A stretch of DNA of 20,616 nt, taken from a virus. The position numbers and the translations under genes were made by a program. Where the stretch lies: the IMG/VR virus record IMGVR_UViG_3300042565_003210, positions 1 through 20,616 of that record; one strand, given 5' to 3'. This document shows positions 7,404-14,747 of this stretch, in pieces (positions within the stretch are counted from its first letter, which is position 1; the number at the start of each line of letters is the position of its first letter). The notes beneath the pieces were generated by a model. That model did not search any database, was not told the origin of the DNA, and saw nothing but the letters and a program-made list of their open reading frames with translations.

Positions 7404-7410
7404 TAGTCAA
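7381..7410. repeat. Tandem 15-bp repeat, likely operator of the XRE regulator
   Basis: AGTGTCAATAGTCAA occurs twice without gap or mismatch (7381-7395 and 7396-7410), overlapping the -35 and spacer of the promoter at 7375-7403 and the last codons of the upstream gene. Just downstream is an inverted TTGT-GA-ACAA element (about 7367-7376). Binding of the XRE protein here would block its own promoter. Confidence 0.65.
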
Positions 7411-7706
7411 TTGCTCTCTTTAGCCGAGAAGCTACCTTTCACAATGTTGTTGTGATTGATGAACTCTCGTACTGCACTGGAAATTGTCTCATTAGCTTTG
7501 GCATTTCTGAAAAATGCAACGATCAGTAATTTGTTAGATGCCCCAATCTGACTCCAGCATGATTGGCAAACTGGAATCAGATTGTCTCCATCGATAACAA
7601 ACGGCGAACACTGCTTGACGCAAACAGCACATCTGTAAACGTGGCCGGAAACATTCGGCGCGCACTTTCGCGACTTCTCGTTCTTTTCACCTTGGCTGCC
7701 AGCCAT
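7407..7706 (-). CDS. Small zinc-binding protein with two CxxC knuckles (degenerate HNH-like)
   Basis: 99 residues. ATG at 7706 has GGAG 8 bases upstream and follows the KTSC gene stop by 24 bases. Two knuckles, CAVC (26-29) and CQSC (47-50), flank IDGDNLIPV. The arrangement NL.P.C..C resembles the zinc-holding part of HNH endonucleases, but the catalytic His residues are absent and a Trp replaces the usual final His. It is therefore more likely a zinc-ribbon or treble-clef binding protein than an active nuclease. The second half is helical with mixed charge. It is the first gene of the accessory block, and its last codons overlap the regulator's operator. Confidence 0.65.
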   Translation of the reverse strand: MAGSQGEKNEKSRKCAPNVSGHVYRCAVCVKQCSPFVIDGDNLIPVCQSCWSQIGASNKLLIVAFFRNAKANETISSAVREFINHNNIVKGSFSAKESN

Positions 7707-7730
7707 TTAATCGACTCCAGTGAAGGAACT

Positions 7731-8984
7731 TCACCTACCAACATAAGGTCTGCCGGATTCGATTCGCCCGCGACTATCGCCGCCACGATCTCGATTTCCG
7801 TAATTTGCTGCAGATCCTCTGGGCGGATTGTACCGGCCAACAGTCTGATTAGGTAATGGAGATCGCAAAATCTCTGTGCGTCCGTCCGAGTAAAGTGCTG
7901 TTCGCTGTCGCCTCACAAGACGTTGCATTTGATTCTGGACAACAAATCGGCGTGGAAGATAACCCTGGGCGGCACGAATCAAATCATACTCGTATTGATG
8001 CCCTGCTTTTGTGCCCCTAATTCGTAACCTGTCCCACACCCACTTTCCGGCCGATCCAGCATTCAACATGTCAGAAAACCAGTCAGGATGAACCGATTTG
8101 TAACTGTAGGTCGGGCCTCCAACTTTGCCAGATCCGCCCTTTCTGTCCTTCTGCAAATACCGAATGATCAATTCGCCCTTCAGTGGCTGATTGAAATTAA
8201 AAGCGTATCCGACGGCGTAAACGTTCGAGCTTTGGACTCGAATCATTTCTCCAGTAAGTAAAGGATCACGAGGATTCAAAACTCTGTGATATCCAGGCCC
8301 CCTCACTTCGTAGTCGCCGTTAGAGAGAATTCTCACATTGGGATGAGGCCCCAGAGCGTAATCGGTGGCAGGCGGAAGTCTGTTCGATGAGCCGCCGGAA
8401 CCGCTCGAACCACTTCGGCCGGAAGAAGGAGAGGCGGGCGCGTTCGGGTTTCTCGACTGGGAAGGCGTTCGCGGCTGAATCGGTGGCAAGTCTGGAACGT
8501 TGGCACCCTCAAACCAATCTTCCACCCGTCGCCCGCCGGCCTGCTCAGGCGTCACCGGTTCATCCATCAACTGAGGAGCAAACTGGCTGAGCATGTTCAG
8601 GGCCTGCTGAACATTCTGCCGAATCGGATTCAGGGACTGTTGCCCCTCGCGACCTCGCAGCCAGGACTGAATCAACTGCCCTGGAGTTCCCAGAGAATTC
8701 AGAACTTGACTCACCAATGAGTTCGCCTGCTCCCTCGCCATCCGGCCGACCGCATCGGCCATCCGGACCAACTGAGATTCCACCGGCAGAAGCCCGCCAG
8801 TTCCCCGCAATGCTGAGGCCAACTGCCGAGCGTCTGACTCAAGTTGCCTGGTTGTCTGGGAATGCGGGTATTGCAGAGCCCGATTCATCCGCTCGAGGAT
8901 TTCCGTAGCTCGCTGGGCCTGTTCGCGAGCGCGAGCAGACTTGGTTGAATTGGGGAATAGATTTGTGTTTCTGATGAGGGCCAT
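7731..8984 (-). CDS. KTSC-domain phage structural or head-associated protein
   Basis: 417 residues. ATG at 8984 has AAGGA 9 bases upstream, overlapping the end of the terminase gene 13 bases away. Residues 15-140 are helical and Gln/Arg/Ala-rich, probably coiled coil. Residues 145-205 are a Pro/Ser/Gly-rich linker. Residues 249-323 match the KTSC pattern: SSNVYAVGY, then a beta strand, YSYKSVHPDWFSDML, and a Gly-Ser-Ala-Gly-Lys helix before LRIRG. The C-terminus is Arg/Gly-rich and likely disordered. KTSC domains are small and widespread, often in phage or plasmid proteins of unknown role. Its place directly after terminase, where a portal would be expected, suggests a packaging or minor head function. 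Confidence 0.65.
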   Translation of the reverse strand: MALIRNTNLFPNSTKSARAREQAQRATEILERMNRALQYPHSQTTRQLESDARQLASALRGTGGLLPVESQLVRMADAVGRMAREQANSLVSQVLNSLGTPGQLIQSWLRGREGQQSLNPIRQNVQQALNMLSQFAPQLMDEPVTPEQAGGRRVEDWFEGANVPDLPPIQPRTPSQSRNPNAPASPSSGRSGSSGSGGSSNRLPPATDYALGPHPNVRILSNGDYEVRGPGYHRVLNPRDPLLTGEMIRVQSSNVYAVGYAFNFNQPLKGELIIRYLQKDRKGGSGKVGGPTYSYKSVHPDWFSDMLNAGSAGKWVWDRLRIRGTKAGHQYEYDLIRAAQGYLPRRFVVQNQMQRLVRRQRTALYSDGRTEILRSPLPNQTVGRYNPPRGSAANYGNRDRGGDSRGRIESGRPYVGR

Positions 8985-8997
8985 TTTGTTCTATCCT

Positions 8998-10851
8998 TCA
9001 ACCTTCAAACTCTTCCTTAGACTTCTTCCCCCGACCATACCGACCGCCGAACGAAGTTTCCAGACCATTCCCGGCCAACAGATCACGCCAGTTGCCGGAA
9101 CTCTTCGCCACATTCTGAGCCGCTTTGCTGGATGACCGAACTGATTCGATCGTCAGGCCCAATTGCGAGTCATCAGAAAACGTGAGATACCTGAGCGCGT
9201 CCATACAGTGATCGTCAAACTTCAAAGGCTCAGGCCGAGGATTCAACGGGTTCAGGCTTTGGCCGTTCGCCCCGTCGGACTTGATCCACCGGTATTTCTT
9301 GATTTCCCTGATCAGATTCACGCACGAATAGTGAATGAACAGCCGCGGACGCTGAATCATGGATTCAGTGAACTCATTCCATTCCGGAATTGACCGCTTC
9401 AGCAGCCACTGAACATGCTCAATTCCTTCAATCACAGCATTCCGAGCCATGGACATGTTCAGATTCGGAATATCCTCTTTCGGTGGACCATACTTCGCCA
9501 ACTGCTGAGCTAACCGGATGTTCCCCGGGCTCGCTGGATCCGCGTAAGTCGTCCCGTACCATGGCTGATTCGGCCAGGGATGACGTTTCGTGACATCAAC
9601 CAGATGATCGACCGTCGTTTTCTCCTGATCGGTCGAATAAAGCTCATCGTAGATAAACCACTGGCTGAGCCGATTGCGAGCGCCCCACAGGCACACAAAA
9701 GCATTCTGAGGACCGGCACCCCAGTCAATTGCCCGCCGATGGCTGCAATTCCCTGACAGAATCCAATCGAAAATCTCATCACCGACAACGTGAACCGTCG
9801 GATCAAAGCTTTTGTAAATCACTCCTTCAAACGCCGCAAACAAACCCTTCAGCCGCATCCCGAGCGACTCTTTTGGGATCATCCCAAAGTATTCGTCGAA
9901 CCATTCCTTCGAGACATGGCCCGCTTCCATCGCACATTCAGTGTTCGCGTGGAAAACCTCCCAGTCATCGGGAAGATATTTCATGTTTGACCGGAGGGTG
10001 ATCTTTTCCGGCTTGCCGTTCTCATCCTCACTCTTCGGCCGCTTGCCGTTCTGAATCATCTCTTCGATGTCGCCGGACAAATCCGGATCCACCGGCGTAT
10101 ATTCGACCATCTTGGAGCCGGGAAGGTTGTATTCACGGCATCCGCGAAGAACTTCAGTAAAGACACCCCAGGGGAATTGCTCGACAAACGCGAAACCGCC
10201 GATGGATCGAGCCATCATCTGGTCAGCGCCTTGCCGCCAGCTTTTGAATTCCAGTGACCAATTGCCCCGAGGATCGTAAGGGAATTGTTCGGGGATCAGT
10301 TTTCTGAATAGATCACGATCGGCCTGGCAGTATGTCGGCAGGAGAGGAACGCGAAAGGGCAATTGCTGTTTCGGACGGTACCAGGCAACACGGTCCCAGT
10401 CGATATCGTCGTCCAGAATGTGCCCGTGCCCGTATAACTTTTCCTTCCAGCATGTTTCCATCGACTGTTCATAAGAACCGCCGATCACCCAGAATGGAGT
10501 ATCCTTTCGAGGAGCTGGAGTGTTCAGGACGAACTTGGCGACTTTGGCCATAGTCGTTTCGGTCGTGCCGGCACCGTTGCCGCCCAGCAGCCAGATCACC
10601 CCGCGAGAAGGGCAATTGTAGAACCCTGTTTGCTGGTCATATCTTTCAGGCTGATCAGGCCGAGGCTGCCACTTCAGTTGCGCAGGAAGATCAATCCCAA
10701 GAGCCGCTTCAGCGAGTTCCGCAAGTTCTGAGAGCTCAAAGGAATCAGGATCGGCGTTGAACAGCCGGTCAAAGAATGCATCGTCGAGATCGGCGAACTC
10801 TGGAAGATCAGAGGCGGCCGGAGAGGAGGGAGGACCGGCAAAGGCAATCAT
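8998..10851 (-). CDS. terL: Terminase large subunit, with altered Walker motifs
   Basis: 617 residues from ATG at 10851, which overlaps the ferredoxin stop as TGATG. The N-terminal ATPase region has the P-loop frame GGNGAGTTE (90-98), where the usual GKT/GKS lysine is Thr96. The Walker B region reads FAFVEQFPWGVFTE (221-234), with Val223 where Asp is expected and Glu224 kept. The C-terminal RNase H-like nuclease has its acidic residues: AIDWG (Asp376), YADPASP (Asp438) and FDDHCMDALRY (Asp546/547, Asp551). This motor-nuclease cuts and pumps phage DNA into proheads. The nuclease side looks complete, while the ATPase site is unusual. No small terminase subunit was recognised upstream. Confidence 0.85.
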   Translation of the reverse strand: MIAFAGPPSSPAASDLPEFADLDDAFFDRLFNADPDSFELSELAELAEAALGIDLPAQLKWQPRPDQPERYDQQTGFYNCPSRGVIWLLGGNGAGTTETTMAKVAKFVLNTPAPRKDTPFWVIGGSYEQSMETCWKEKLYGHGHILDDDIDWDRVAWYRPKQQLPFRVPLLPTYCQADRDLFRKLIPEQFPYDPRGNWSLEFKSWRQGADQMMARSIGGFAFVEQFPWGVFTEVLRGCREYNLPGSKMVEYTPVDPDLSGDIEEMIQNGKRPKSEDENGKPEKITLRSNMKYLPDDWEVFHANTECAMEAGHVSKEWFDEYFGMIPKESLGMRLKGLFAAFEGVIYKSFDPTVHVVGDEIFDWILSGNCSHRRAIDWGAGPQNAFVCLWGARNRLSQWFIYDELYSTDQEKTTVDHLVDVTKRHPWPNQPWYGTTYADPASPGNIRLAQQLAKYGPPKEDIPNLNMSMARNAVIEGIEHVQWLLKRSIPEWNEFTESMIQRPRLFIHYSCVNLIREIKKYRWIKSDGANGQSLNPLNPRPEPLKFDDHCMDALRYLTFSDDSQLGLTIESVRSSSKAAQNVAKSSGNWRDLLAGNGLETSFGGRYGRGKKSKEEFEG

Positions 10852-11171
10852 CAATCCACCCCGCCAAAATTCTCCCTGATCCTTTGTTTCTCCGCGTCAA
10901 TCGCCTGCTGAGTCTGAGTCAAAGGATAAACAGACCGCTGACCAGTGACAGGCTTATCACTCTTCGCGTCCTCAACCATCAAAGCCCCAGACGGGCATTG
11001 TTCAACCTGCTCTCGAATGTCCTCAGTTGTTCCGGCCTTCATGTTGACCCATGGCCGAGCATCCGGATTGAAAACTTCCGGCAATCCTTCCTGGCATTCG
11101 CCGCAATGAGTGCAGAGGCTGGAATCCCACAGGACATTGATTTCGCCGTTGGTGTATGTCCGTTTTGCCAT
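10851..11171 (-). CDS. Single-cluster [4Fe-4S] ferredoxin-like protein (YjdI/Fer4_19 type)
   Basis: 106 residues from ATG at 11171, preceded by CGGA about 10 bases away; a TTG at 11189 would add six residues. YTNGEINVLWDSSLC leads into CTHCGEC (Cys20, 23, 26), then LPEVFNPDARPWV, and QCPSGAL carries the fourth Cys (Cys59). This order, including the PEVF and RPW segments, is that of the divergent 4Fe-4S mono-cluster family. All four ligands are present, so one cubane cluster for electron transfer or sensing is likely. A helical tail of about 40 residues is extra. It overlaps the terminase start by one base, which ties an iron-sulfur protein to DNA packaging genes. Its partner is unknown. Confidence 0.8.
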   Translation of the reverse strand: MAKRTYTNGEINVLWDSSLCTHCGECQEGLPEVFNPDARPWVNMKAGTTEDIREQVEQCPSGALMVEDAKSDKPVTGQRSVYPLTQTQQAIDAEKQRIRENFGGVD

Positions 11172-11195
11172 TGGTTCAAATCCGTTCAAACATTC

Positions 11196-11678
11196 TCAGA
11201 CCCACGTTTCATGATCAGTCTCAGACTGAACCTCATCCAGTTCATCCGGACCAATCGACCACTGCTTCAAAAGCTCCAGCAGGAACGGCAACACGAACCA
11301 GCGAACAAACAACCAACCGAAACCCGCTGGCAGAATGCCGACCTCCTGCAACTGGCTGACAATCTTTGCTCGATGAAACTTCAGAACCTTGATTTGTTCC
11401 CGTCGAATAACCCGTGATTTCTGCTTCTGGTTCTGCCTCTTCCTTGGTTCCTCAAGATCCAAAGCCGCATCAAACGCCGTCGCAATCATGCCGTTTTTGT
11501 AGATTTCAGCCGCCGCACAGAGACACATGTTGAACATGGAATCCGGGACATCGAGAAGGCATTCATTGACAATCTTTTGATAGGTTGGCAGCCCGCAAAT
11601 GATTGTGGTGGCATCAACGGCAGACTTGGCGAAAGTTGCCCGGGGGAAGTCGATGTGGGAGGAATGAAACTCGGTCAT
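11196..11678 (-). CDS. Unknown 160-aa protein with one hydrophobic segment
   Basis: ATG at 11678 overlaps the upstream stop as ATGA, showing translational coupling to the thioredoxin-like gene. The first half carries several Cys residues (IICG, NEC, MCLC) in helices. The middle is strongly basic (EEPRKRQNQKQKSRVIRREQ, about 76-95). A hydrophobic segment WLFVRWFVLPFLLELL (about 122-137) could be a membrane or amphipathic helix, and the C-terminus is acidic. I do not recognise the family. It sits between a redox protein and a ferredoxin. A small terminase or head-assembly role is possible because the next genes are ferredoxin and large terminase, but there is no motif to support it. Confidence 0.6.
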   Translation of the reverse strand: MTEFHSSHIDFPRATFAKSAVDATTIICGLPTYQKIVNECLLDVPDSMFNMCLCAAAEIYKNGMIATAFDAALDLEEPRKRQNQKQKSRVIRREQIKVLKFHRAKIVSQLQEVGILPAGFGWLFVRWFVLPFLLELLKQWSIGPDELDEVQSETDHETWV

Positions 11679-12607
11679 TTCAAGATCACTTTCAGGTCAC
11701 TGATCAACCGCCCGTTCAACCGCAAAGTGACCTCCCGGCCATTAACCTCAACCGCCTTCACCGCTGCCGAAACTTCCAGAATCTTGCGGTAACTGACATC
11801 AATCGGAGGATCAAAGGCAATGCTTCGCTTCCCGGCCGGCCAACTGATCTTTGCCCCGCCAATCTCCAGCCCTTTGGCCGACAGAAGCCCGTCCAGGACT
11901 TTCAACATTGGGTCATTGACATCAACGTCAATTTCGGGCAGCCACGACTGAGCTACTCTGGCGGATTCCGCCATGCCAGACCGAGAAACATGATCAACCA
12001 AAGCCGCAACGACGGCCGAAGAGGAGGAGCCGTCGACTTTCACGATCTGCAGGCCCTTCATTTCTTCGGCCGCATCTTTCGAAACTTTTGTTCCTTCCGT
12101 CGGCGTGTGGTCTTTGATCCACTTTTCGAGGGTTTTGGTGTCCATGTGCCCCTCAAATCCTGTCCCGTCCGGCGCGACCCAATAGGGAACGAGCCCGGTT
12201 GGAGATTGCCCCTGCGCTGGCACCTTGACGATCTCGTATCCGAATTTTGGCTTAGAGGTTGAAAGATACCCTGCTTGAATATCACATGCCCGGCACTTCC
12301 ATGTGCCATCCGAAGTAAAAAGAGTAGCCACCTTTGGCCGATCCTGATCAATTGAGTCATCCTCAACCACCGCTGGCGGAATCTCTTCCATCCAATCAGC
12401 CGAAACTCTTGGCGGGTCATTACTCGCGAAGTCATCCGGCAGAACCGGAGCTTCCTCCTCAATCGCCAACTGAGCCGACGCGTCGATATCGACCGAGACG
12501 GCCGGAGGAACAGGAGGCCCCGCGCAGCAGGTTCCGAGGGCCATCCCAAACAGGAAGAAGAAAATAACGCCAATAAGAATCCATTCAGAAATCCAAAGCA
12601 CTCTCAT
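11675..12607 (-). CDS. Membrane-anchored protein with thioredoxin/glutaredoxin-like domain
   Basis: 310 residues. ATG at 12607 overlaps the peptidase stop as ATGA. Residues 4-26 are a hydrophobic anchor or signal (WISEWILIGVIFFFLFGMAL), followed by Cys27-Cys28 and a long acidic/Pro-rich stretch. Residues 92-165 look like a thioredoxin fold: VATLFTSDGTWKCRACD with the CRAC redox pair (Cys105, Cys108), a second strand GYEIVKVP, a Pro before a strand (LVPYWVAPDG) and a final GFEGHMDTKTLEKWI helix. The C-terminal 110 residues form an unrecognised mostly beta domain. It probably acts on thiols outside the cytoplasmic membrane. Other CxxC proteins, such as a metal-binding protein, remain possible. 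Confidence 0.6.
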   Translation of the reverse strand: MRVLWISEWILIGVIFFFLFGMALGTCCAGPPVPPAVSVDIDASAQLAIEEEAPVLPDDFASNDPPRVSADWMEEIPPAVVEDDSIDQDRPKVATLFTSDGTWKCRACDIQAGYLSTSKPKFGYEIVKVPAQGQSPTGLVPYWVAPDGTGFEGHMDTKTLEKWIKDHTPTEGTKVSKDAAEEMKGLQIVKVDGSSSSAVVAALVDHVSRSGMAESARVAQSWLPEIDVDVNDPMLKVLDGLLSAKGLEIGGAKISWPAGKRSIAFDPPIDVSYRKILEVSAAVKAVEVNGREVTLRLNGRLISDLKVILK

Positions 12608-13608
12608 GATGCCAGCCTTTCCATTTCACTGACCGATCGAGTTCCACCACCAGCACCCCGGAACTCCTGCCCAGGGCGAACACAAACAGCGTGAGCGTCC
12701 CACCACTGCGAGCGCCGCTGAGCTTGCACGAAGTTGGACGCCTTCACGCCATAGCAGGCAGGAGGAAGCTGAACACGCTCGCCGCCCTGCAATACAATCT
12801 CAGAAGGCCCGGAAGGCATGTTCATGCCCCATGACTGGATTTCAACGAACGAGTCTTCCCCGTCCTGATCCACGTAAACGCCGATGACCGCCTGGCAGTG
12901 TGCCCCGGTATCGCTCGCAACACATTGGCCGCTTCTGTCTCGATTGCTGAACAGCGTATCCCAGCACCGGAAAATCCCGAAGTAGCTGGCAATCGCATCG
13001 GCAATCTCAGTGTTATTCCGCACCCGATGCACCGAGCATGTGTGATTCTGCAATTCATCAAGCAACTCTTTTGGCAATCGTGATCGAGGATTGCCATTCT
13101 GGACGGACCAAGATTCATTATCTTTCGACAGATCAGCCGAGCCATAAACACCACGCCGACAGATGCCGCCGATGCCCTTGATTCCGGCCATCCATTCAGC
13201 CGCCCATGGACCGACAGAGCCGTCACCACTGCCGAGCCGACCTTGACCCGGATAGACTCGCGATCCCGCGTAAATTGGCTCCCACGCAATTTCAACCGCT
13301 TCACCAACGGCCAACTGATTTCCGAGAGAATGCAAATAACTGGCTTCAATCGCTTTATGAGCCCCGCGAGCAACGCAGGTTCCACGCCGCTGATGATGTG
13401 GCAGGAGAGGACGGAACTTCTGACCGAGAGGCCAGAGCAGGACCGCCCGAACGCCTTTTTTCTTCAGTTCTTCCCATCGGCCGTTGAATTGCGATTGAGC
13501 AACGCGGAATTCAACCTGCAGGCCAGAGTCTGCCATTCGCTGGTCAGTCTCTTCGGCGAATCTTTGAGACAGAATGCAGCCGAGTAGTGATTGATCGATT
13601 TTGGCCAT
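12604..13608 (-). CDS. Papain-like cysteine peptidase candidate (lysis or structural)
   Basis: 334 residues. ATG at 13608 has GGGA about 8 bases upstream. Three segments match the papain order: GTCVARGAHKAIE with Cys78 at a helix start, GAHCQAVIGVYVD with His237 at a strand start, and VEIQSWG (about 255-261), the counterpart of papain's IKNSWG with Gln for Asn. The spacing of about 160 residues from Cys to His is normal for the family. The fold includes endopeptidases and cell-wall amidases. Neighbouring holin-like, membrane and lipoprotein genes suggest a wall-lytic role, while a capsid-internal or tail peptidase is the alternative. Site D of the late motif lies 22 bases before the start codon. 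Confidence 0.55.
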   Translation of the reverse strand: MAKIDQSLLGCILSQRFAEETDQRMADSGLQVEFRVAQSQFNGRWEELKKKGVRAVLLWPLGQKFRPLLPHHQRRGTCVARGAHKAIEASYLHSLGNQLAVGEAVEIAWEPIYAGSRVYPGQGRLGSGDGSVGPWAAEWMAGIKGIGGICRRGVYGSADLSKDNESWSVQNGNPRSRLPKELLDELQNHTCSVHRVRNNTEIADAIASYFGIFRCWDTLFSNRDRSGQCVASDTGAHCQAVIGVYVDQDGEDSFVEIQSWGMNMPSGPSEIVLQGGERVQLPPACYGVKASNFVQAQRRSQWWDAHAVCVRPGQEFRGAGGGTRSVSEMERLAS

Positions 13609-13630
13609 TGCTCGAATCCCTGAACGTTAC

Positions 13631-13643
13631 ATGCAAGTCACAT
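13631..13643 (-). promoter_or_regulatory. Control site D: variant of the late motif
   Basis: Read on the minus strand, 13643-13625 is ATGTGACTTGCATGTAACG. It differs from the ATGTCACATGCAT core by two bases, and its flank resembles site B (TGCATGGAACG). It lies 22 bases before the peptidase start, just upstream of its Shine-Dalgarno, which is close for a conventional promoter. Confidence 0.45.
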
Positions 13644-13663
13644 GAGAGCCACAATCGAATGAA

Positions 13664-14113
13664 TCAACCGCCGCGGATCTTATTGGCGATGAAGTTTTTG
13701 TTGGCGTCCGTCACGTCAGAGCGTTTCGTTTCGTACTCCGACAACCGGGACAAATCTTTCAAGTGCCCGAGTGACTTCTGAGATTTCGCGGTCATAACAA
13801 TCTGATCGGTATTCGTAAACCGGCCAGCTTCAACCAGATCGGCCAGAGCGTTCCAGTAGTCGGCTTCAGTTGGTTCAACTGGCTTCGGGGGTTCTGGTTC
13901 AGGTTTCGGAAGAGGATCAGGCTTCGGAAATGGCTCAGGCTGGGGCTCAGGCTGAGGAAGCGGATCAACCGGCTTCACGTCTTGGCCATCCGGCAGAGCA
14001 TTCAACAGATTGCAGCCGGACATTCCGCCGGACATGCCAACCAGCAGGAAGGCAACAATCAGGAGACGTGCTAAGGAATGGTTGCACTGCTGAAGGTGGA
14101 TTTTTCCTATCAC
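13664..14113 (-). CDS. Lipoprotein with Pro/Glu-rich spacer (spanin-like position)
   Basis: I choose GTG at 14113, which has AGGAG 8 bases upstream. The longer frame from 14302 would run back into the preceding gene. The 149-residue product starts MIGKIHLQQCNHSLARLL, has a hydrophobic core LLIVAFLLVGMSGG and a lipobox-like MSGC (signal peptidase II type). It continues with a Pro-rich stretch of PEP/PKP repeats (DPLPQPEPQPEPFPKPDP), then a helical C-terminal domain (ADYWNALADLVEAGRF). A lipoprotein in a lysis-type cluster recalls outer-membrane spanins (Rz1), although those are shorter. It could also be an unrelated surface lipoprotein. Confidence 0.7.
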   Translation of the reverse strand: MIGKIHLQQCNHSLARLLIVAFLLVGMSGGMSGCNLLNALPDGQDVKPVDPLPQPEPQPEPFPKPDPLPKPEPEPPKPVEPTEADYWNALADLVEAGRFTNTDQIVMTAKSQKSLGHLKDLSRLSEYETKRSDVTDANKNFIANKIRGG

Positions 14114-14192
14114 CGCGCCGTCTCCTGATTGGTGTTCACTTTGATGAATGAATGATGATGATTGAATAAATAAATCTAGTGAAGCCGCCGAA

Positions 14193-14702
14193 CTACGATT
14201 GTTTTGCGTCAGTCTTTTCTGCAGGAACAGACCAAACACCATCCTCCAGAGTCTTCCGGATAATTTCAGCAATCCGATCATTAGACTTCGGAGAAGGCAC
14301 ATTCAGCACCTGAATCGGATTGTCAATCTTCGCCTGCTCCAACTTCGCCCGGCGATGTTCGGCCAATAATAAATCTCCCGCCATGCCGGCCAAGTGGCTC
14401 GCATGGTCCGGAGTGACATCGGGATCCCGAGCGAGCCCGTAAAGATTTTCAAGCCGCTCCAGAAGATCGGGGCTCAGGCCCTGCTTGACAGTTCGAGTTA
14501 CCACCGTCCGACCGTTGAGCCATTTCACGCCCAGAGTTCCACCGGCACCGAGCGCCGCCAGAATCGACGGGATGACCGTGATGTTCATCGGTGACTTCCC
14601 GCTGCGGATCCCAACGGCGGCATCGGCCGAAGAGAGGAGGCCGACGAGGGCAAGCAGAATGTTGAGCCAATTGGCTTTGAGTTTCTGGAGGAGGTTTTGC
14701 AT
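14193..14702 (-). CDS. Small membrane protein with two hydrophobic segments, holin/lysis-associated candidate
   Basis: 169 residues from ATG at 14702. Hydrophobic segments lie at about 12-32 (WLNILLALVGLLSSADAAVGI) and 39-61 (MNITVIPSILAALGAGGTLGVKWL), followed by a cytoplasmic-type charged helical region with GLSPDLLERLENLYGLAR and AEHRRAKLEQAKI. Two adjacent segments plus a charged tail resemble class II holins extended by a helical domain. It sits between a shorter holin-like gene and a lipoprotein gene. The leader contains three tandem GAAAGCT copies where the Shine-Dalgarno would lie, so translation signals are unusual. The family is not recognised. Confidence 0.65.
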   Translation of the reverse strand: MQNLLQKLKANWLNILLALVGLLSSADAAVGIRSGKSPMNITVIPSILAALGAGGTLGVKWLNGRTVVTRTVKQGLSPDLLERLENLYGLARDPDVTPDHASHLAGMAGDLLLAEHRRAKLEQAKIDNPIQVLNVPSPKSNDRIAEIIRKTLEDGVWSVPAEKTDAKQS

Positions 14703-14709
14703 ATCAGCC

Positions 14710-14730
14710 AGCTTTCAGCTTTCAGCTTTC
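14710..14730. repeat. Three perfect tandem 7-bp repeats in a leader
   Basis: AGCTTTC occurs three times in a row (GAAAGCT on the coding minus strand), ending 7 bases before the ATG at 14702. Slippage here would change the distance between upstream signals and the start codon. Confidence 0.7.
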
Positions 14731-14747
14731 GGGGTTGAGGACGAGGA

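Noticed and set aside
11160-11190. T-arm-like GGTTCAAATCC near 11170
   Set aside because: It lies at the start of the ferredoxin gene and no acceptor, D- or anticodon arm can be formed around it.
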